From the NCBI GenBank assembly GCA_033961575.1, contig CM066728.1:98904852-98968851 (forward strand): a DNA stretch of 64,000 nt, written 5' to 3'. This document shows, piece after piece, positions 58,730 to 64,000 of this stretch. This DNA is from Aselliscus stoliczkanus. Taxonomy: Eukaryota; Chordata; Mammalia; Chiroptera; Hipposideridae. The stretch's first letter is position 1; every line of letters starts with the position of its first letter. The notes under the pieces were generated by a model, which worked only from the letters and a program-made list of their open reading frames with translations, made no database searches and was not told the origin of the DNA. A program made the translations under genes and the position numbers.

Positions 58730-58875
58730 CTTAACTTTTATTATCTTCTTAAATACTTACAACTAACACTATTACTCCCATTTTACACATAGAAGTGATC
58801 TAATATTTTGCCAAAGATCATTACACCGAATTCAGGCAGTTCAGTTCCAAAGTCTGTGCTTTTAAGTGATATCCT
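58730..58875 (+). mobile_element. MIR SINE
   Basis: taaatacttacaactaacac, tattactcccattttacaca, ttttgccaaagatcattaca, and ttccaaagtctgtgctttta follow the MIR order. Confidence 0.7.
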
Positions 58876-60330
58876 ATATTCTACTTGAAGTTTTTAAAAA
58901 AGAAAAGTAAATGAAAAAGGTAGCCTTAAACTATTGCTGAGTTTATTGTTTTAAGAGAAACCTTAATAGATTGACCTATCCACATCGATGCCTGGAAAAT
59001 TCCGTAACAGGTTGGAACCTGAGGGCTAGACTAGCAGATCCAAAGAGGTGCCTTTAACTGATATTGTTCACTAATAGTAAGATTTATCTCAGACATTATG
59101 GAAGACAGTTAATGGCCACGGCACTCTCAGAGGCACGTCTGGGAATATATGTTTCAGGCGGCTGCCGTTCTCAGATAAAATCATATTTCTTGTGAAAATA
59201 GTATAGCTTTAACTGATGGAGCATCAAACCTGAAGGGATAGTTCAATGGGTTTGTGTTCTGAATGGGAAAAAAAGAGTCCATTTTTATTTGCTCTTAGAC
59301 TCATGTTTTGAATCATACAATATTAGATGGAATAGGAAAGTTAGAAGACTTTACCTCAAGTCTGCCTTTTCAATGTCCATGCTTCATTTTTAAGACCAGA
59401 ATGAAAGTATGTGACAAAAAGCACTTAGAAATTATTGACCTGTTTTCTCATGGTAGAACGATATGTCCACATTAATTGATACTTGAAGAAGAACTAATGA
59501 GAGTCAGCTAAAAAAGCATAGGAAATAAAAGTCAGTTCAAAAAGAAAAAAAAGAGAGAGAGAGAGAGAGAGAAATAAATCAATGACTGCTATTGCTTTAA
59601 TAAAGGATTCCCTGAGTGTCCAGCTACAGATTGTAAATGGAGGAAGCACTTCAAACCTAAGCTCTGTGAAGGGATGGAGGAATAAGATCCTTTTTAAGAT
59701 TAACTATTTAATTTAGTACGTGTGATGTTTTAAAACAATGTTTTAGATGTTCACAAAATATAGTGAATGCAGTATTCTTCTTTCTGTATATCTGCCCAAT
59801 TTTGAATGAAGAAAATTTTTAACTTCCCATGAGAAGGGAAATAACGAGGAAAGGCAGAGGCTAGAGTGGTGGATAATGTCCTAAACGGTGGGTTCACATC
59901 TCAGGAGATAAACTGTGGTTCCCTAAGGATAATATTCTAATGATGCAAAAGAATGGATGATGCCCATATGTTTAAATTTATTTTATATAAGGAATTATCT
60001 GCTACTAATCTTCTTGAAATACTAACCTAGGAAATAATTTGTAAAGACTTAATATCAATGATACTTTGACAATTCCAAGTAGGTAGGCTGATTTTCCTGA
60101 TATTTAGGAGACACAACTTTTTTATTTTAAATGTATGAGTTGATGTCACAGTTATTAATGACACACAATTATTAGGTCTTATTTCAAGCAGGAAACATTT
60201 TGTGTCCTCTGTACTACATAAAATCAACTTGGCTTGAGATATAATGTATAAGAGAAAATTAATCTTGGTACTAATAGTAAACGCCAAGCATGATTTATAG
60301 AGGAGAGACTGGAATTGAATTATCATTAGG
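58876..60330. other. Intron; (GA)n tract only
   Basis: A short (GA)n run sits at about 59552-59573 after an A-rich stretch. Nothing else recognised. Confidence 0.5.
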
Positions 60331-60343
60331 GGGTGTGTGTGTG

Positions 60344-60388
<45 letters not shown>
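60331..60388. repeat. (GT)n microsatellite
   Basis: About 28 GT units with one GCAT interruption near the left end. Confidence 0.95.
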
Positions 60389-60391
<3 letters not shown>

Positions 60392-62149
60392 TTTAATTTT
60401 GAAAGCTTAAACTTACTCCATATTTGATAAAGTAGGAACTTTCTAGTTTTGTTCCTTGTTTCCTTTGCTGACTTTTATTGCTGCTACCTGGCTAACTGTT
60501 ATCTTTTTTTTTTTTTCTGTGTGTATCAGCAGTGCTTATTATAATTAAGTGCATAGGGCCAGGGAGGAGGAAAGCCAATGGTTACATGGAACAGAAAGAA
60601 TAAATAAAGATAAAGCAAAATTAATATCCCAACATTGAAGCTCCTTTCTGTCTCCCTTATACACAGGTCTTGGCCCTGTATTATAACCTCAATCTCCCTG
60701 ACTGAAAGGGTTCAAAAGAAGGATGGTCTTTTTTAAAACTTACTTTTTATAGCATGTTTCTTGCTAAGGACATCTATCCAGAGTCCTTAAGTGACTTTTG
60801 AAAAAAAATATATTGAGGTGCAAAATCACTGTAGTTTTTTCATATGTGTTTCTAAATAATCAGGTGCATTATGTAATATATAACGTATTAGCTTGAAAAT
60901 TTATGAGGTTATTTGGTTAACTATTTGCAATATAAACAAACATAACTGTTAAAACACATATTATTTGACTTTTTCATATATGTTATAATAGGGAGAGGAA
61001 GAAAGAGAAAAAGATTTGAGTCCTCATAAAAAATAATATAAAATTTTACTCATTGGACCAACTATACACAACTATTTATTGTGGGTAAAGTAGGGAGCCC
61101 TACTCACATGTCACAATTCCACTTATATCATAGCATTTCTAGCTATTTATCACATAGTTTTCTGTGGCGAAATATCATTCTTAGTCTTACCCATCATCGT
61201 TTACTTCAAAACTGCATCATGCATAGTAGACTATTTATAGGTGAGATAAAATATATTGTAGCTTTTATTTCTCAGGTTTACTACTCTCACTTATGACATA
61301 GAAAATGAAATGACTTAAAATGCATTTCAAGCATGTAACTATATTTCATAAAATTTTATTTTCCACAAAATATAACGTGATAAAAAATGGGAAGTGCAGA
61401 CAGTATTTGCCATCACAGCCTCTTTATGTCTACAGGCTCTGGGCCTTGTACAAAGAAATCTTAGGGGGTAAATATTTCCATTTTTGTTGAAAAACATCCA
61501 AAATATGTTACTGTAAAGTTAAAAATAAAGTAAAAAAGGAAGCACATTGTTTAGACAAAGTCAGGACACATGAGTTTTATTTCCATTCTCTTAACTTTCA
61601 AGTTGCAATACATTGGACAAATGTATTCTGTTTGTTTGTTTTTGTTTTGTAGTCATGCTTTTTATTCTCCAAAATCAGTAAACAAAATTTATGAGTGAGA
61701 AAAGGAACATTTTATTTTTATCAAATTTCCAGTGGAGCCATTTGTGTATAATTAAACCAACAGCTTTCTAGGTAATAAATATAACAATTACTCTGAACCT
61801 CCAGATAGTTCACCCCACACAAAAACAGAGATGTGGAGGCACTTTCAGATTACCTGAATGGTTCCAACTGGGGAAATAAGGTAGACCTGAGCTATGGCAG
61901 ACCTCTTACCAAGACGGCACAACTAGAGTTTATTTGTTTTTATTTTTCATATGTACAAAATTTTGTAATTTTTGCCTTGTGGCAAAAAAGTAAAAGGACA
62001 AAGAGTGGCGCTCACGCTTTCTTTGCCTTCCTTATACCACTGTTCCAGGAGGTTTTAGTCAATTTCCCTTTTCATAGCCTGAAATCTCATGAACACTTCT
62101 AAGGCTTTAGATTATTGTATTCTTTATTCGCTTATCTTTTGGAAAAAGT
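60389..62149. other. Intron without recognised elements
   Basis: AT-rich. The 89-codon plus-strand frame at 61833-62102 resembles no family I know. Confidence 0.45.
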
Positions 62150-62640
62150 GGACATTATAAATTTCACAAAACCTGAACAATGGAACAGAACAGAGGACTT
62201 AGAAACTGATTTTAAAAAGGAGTTGAAAAAAATGGCTTACTAGTTGACAATAAATAAAACTGGGTTCTTGCCTTAAACCATATATGAAAATGGATTCTGG
62301 GTGGATTAGAGAATGAAATGTGAAAGATTAAACTATAAAGCTGTACCCAGTGCTGATGAGAGTATGGAGCAACTGGGGATCTCATGCATGGATGGTGGGA
62401 ATGCAAAATGGTACAGAATGCAAAATGGTACAGCAAAATGGAAAACTGTTTACTATATAGTTACCATGCAATGCAGCAATCCCAACAAAGGTATGTACCC
62501 AAGTGAAATGAAGAGATGTTCACACAAAACCCTACACATAAATGTTCATGGTAGGTTCATTAGAAATGGACAAACACTGTCCTTTAACTTGGAAATGGAT
62601 TAACAAACATTGATATGTCCATTTAAGAGAATCCTTCATG
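62150..62640 (+). mobile_element. Old L1 ORF2 fragment
   Basis: Sense but diverged L1 ORF2 text: gtgctgatgagagtatggag, tggatggtgggaatgcaaaa, tgcaatgcagcaatcccaac, acccaagtgaaatgaagaga, and acataaatgttcatggtagg. It has a small internal duplication of gaatgcaaaatggtacag near 62399-62431. Confidence 0.8.
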
Positions 62641-62756
62641 CTTATCTCTCAACCTAGTCACTGTAAATCAGTATGTCAGCAGCATCCTGCTCGACCACCT
62701 CTAACCCTTGTATCTCTACTGAAACAGGTTATTAGACAAGGGGACAGCAGTGACCA

Positions 62757-63170
62757 CTATATTGTTTCTTGGGGCTGCTGTAACAAAGTACCACATTCTA
62801 GGTGGCTCAAAACAACAACAAAAAAGTATTCTCTCACAATTCTGAAGGCCGGAAGTCTGAAATTAAGATATCAGCATGACCCAGCTCACCCCAAAGGATA
62901 CATGTCTCTTCTCTCTTCTAGTGGTCTTCCTTGGCTTGTAAATGTGTCACTCCAACTCCCACCCTGTCTTTACATGGACTTCTCCCCTACATGTATATGG
63001 GTCCCATTTTATTTTCTTATAAAGAAACCAGTTGCTGAACGAGGGCCCACCCTAATCCAGTTTTGACATCATCTTATTTTGCCTAATTATATCCACTAAC
63101 CTATTTCCAAAGGTCACATTCTGAGTCTCATATGAATTTTGGGGGGCCACTATTCAATCCAGTAAAACCA
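62757..63170 (-). mobile_element. MaLR (MLT1-type) LTR, antisense
   Basis: The plus strand reads ttcttggggctgctgtaaca, aagtaccacattctaggtgg, aattctgaaggccggaagtc, agggcccaccctaatccagt, tttccaaaggtcacattctg, and ggggggccactattcaatcc. These are the antisense landmarks of MaLR LTRs in the right order. Confidence 0.88.
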
Positions 63171-63839
63171 TAAACTCTCCCTCTAGCTATGTGGGGGTTA
63201 ACAAGGGAAAAGTATGGAAAGGGTCCTTATCAACAACCCCATGTAGCAGGTCTCACAGAATAAAGGTCTATCTGGCAAGTATTTTAATACCCCAAGCCCA
63301 GGTTCCTCATTCTCATTCTTAAGGAGCAAAAGATGATGAATGATGTTAAAGAAGACGATATGTATAAAATAATTAGTACATCTCTATAAATTATTTAAAT
63401 AGAAGAGTTTAGTGTAATTATTAATAATCAAATAATCCCATTTCATTTGATTTATGTTGTTCTCTACACATATACCCAAGTCTGATATTAAAGCTTATGT
63501 CTACGAATTGTACTCCATGTTATTCTTCCTGGGTTGCTAATGGAGATTTCGGTCGATATGGTCCTTTGTAAGCCCAGCATCAATCTGTTCTCAGTCCCTG
63601 ATGCCTTCTGGTCACACTGGCTTTTTCTTCATATAAATTTTGTAACACATTTACATATGAAATCATCATGAAATACATTTAACGTAATTTATATCTTATC
63701 TGCAGCCATCAGAAAACTAAGGTTCTTTCACTTTTAAACTTTTAAAATTATATAGGCACAGACTATTTTGATTTATTAAACATTATACGGCTGTTTTCTT
63801 ATGCCATTTAGCCCTCAAACAGCAGCAAGTAGTTTCCCT
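63171..63839. other. Intron without recognised elements
   Basis: AT-rich; nothing recognised. Confidence 0.5.
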
Positions 63840-64000
63840 TGGTTTAACAGAAAGAACACTGGGGAAAGAGTTGGATAAACCAGCTTCTTTTTTGATTTCT
63901 GTAATTAACTAGCTTCGTGATACTGAGGAAATTACTTAGCCTTTCTGAGTTTCAGATTACTCATTTGTGAAAAGAAGTAATTGAAGCCATATTTTCCAAG
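63840..64000 (+). mobile_element. MIR SINE (runs to window end)
   Basis: gaaagaacactggggaaaga, gttggataaaccagcttctt, ttaactagcttcgtgatact, gaggaaattacttagccttt, and ctgagtttcagattactcat follow the MIR 5' to core order in sense orientation. Confidence 0.8.

Larger units (their letters stand above)
4256..64000 (+). other. CDH12: CDH12 intron downstream of the first coding exon (partial)
   Basis: It begins with the donor gtaatg. The next type II cadherin exon, which would encode the rest of EC1 beginning near LHSD, is not found on either strand. The intron therefore exceeds 59 kb, in keeping with the very long introns of this gene in other mammals. All features listed below sit in this intron. 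Confidence 0.8.

Noticed and set aside
8693..60388. CRISPR-like repeat array
   Set aside because: All regular repeats are microsatellites of 2-4 bp or the 48 bp tandem pair. No repeat-spacer pattern occurs, and the DNA is mammalian.
4256..64000. Further CDH12 exons
   Set aside because: I looked for the expected continuation of EC1 and other cadherin motifs (LDRE, DxNDN) in the translated frames and found none.

Overview
This is vertebrate nuclear DNA, AT-rich and packed with interspersed repeats, with essentially one recognisable gene segment. The organism is a placental mammal, most likely a bat. The evidence is L1 3' tails of a type I associate with bats, many young tRNA-derived SINEs, and older mammal-wide elements (MIR, L2, MER20, MaLR). 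Vespertilionid VES SINEs are absent. The assignment to bats is inference, and I cannot name the family.

The gene is CDH12 (type II classical cadherin 12), transcribed on the + strand. Its first coding exon spans about 3839-4255. The ATG is at 4025 and 77 codons follow, covering the signal peptide, the short propeptide, an RVKR cleavage site and the tryptophan-bearing start of EC1. The exon ends in phase 0 at a GT donor. Bases 1-3838 are the preceding (5' UTR) intron. Everything after 4255 is the following coding intron, which runs off the window because no second cadherin exon is visible.

Layout: 1-3838 has an old hAT-like element and a MER20. 6-13 kb holds L1 fragments, MIR and L2 remnants, and a broken ERV-L-like provirus on the minus strand with LTR, gag and protease remains. 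16-21 kb has a hAT element, a TA-flanked mariner-type MITE and a fold-back L1 insertion. 27-30 kb has an L1 carrying a SINE, and a MaLR LTR. 33-43 kb is the most insertion-rich part: two related solo LTRs 8 kb apart, a third LTR, five SINEs of two families including a 398 bp long form, and another MaLR LTR. 44-57 kb is mostly AT-rich intron with microsatellites, an inverted L1 and further SINE insertions. 57-64 kb has a 48 bp tandem duplication, MIRs, an old L1 and a MaLR LTR.

I found no operon, CRISPR array, RNA gene or multi-gene system. The most unusual items are structural: an L1 insertion with a poly(A) end on both sides inside one target duplication, a long SINE form with an extra body, a perfect 26 bp inverted repeat around an (AT)n tract, and two close pairs of oppositely oriented SINEs in the CDH12 intron.
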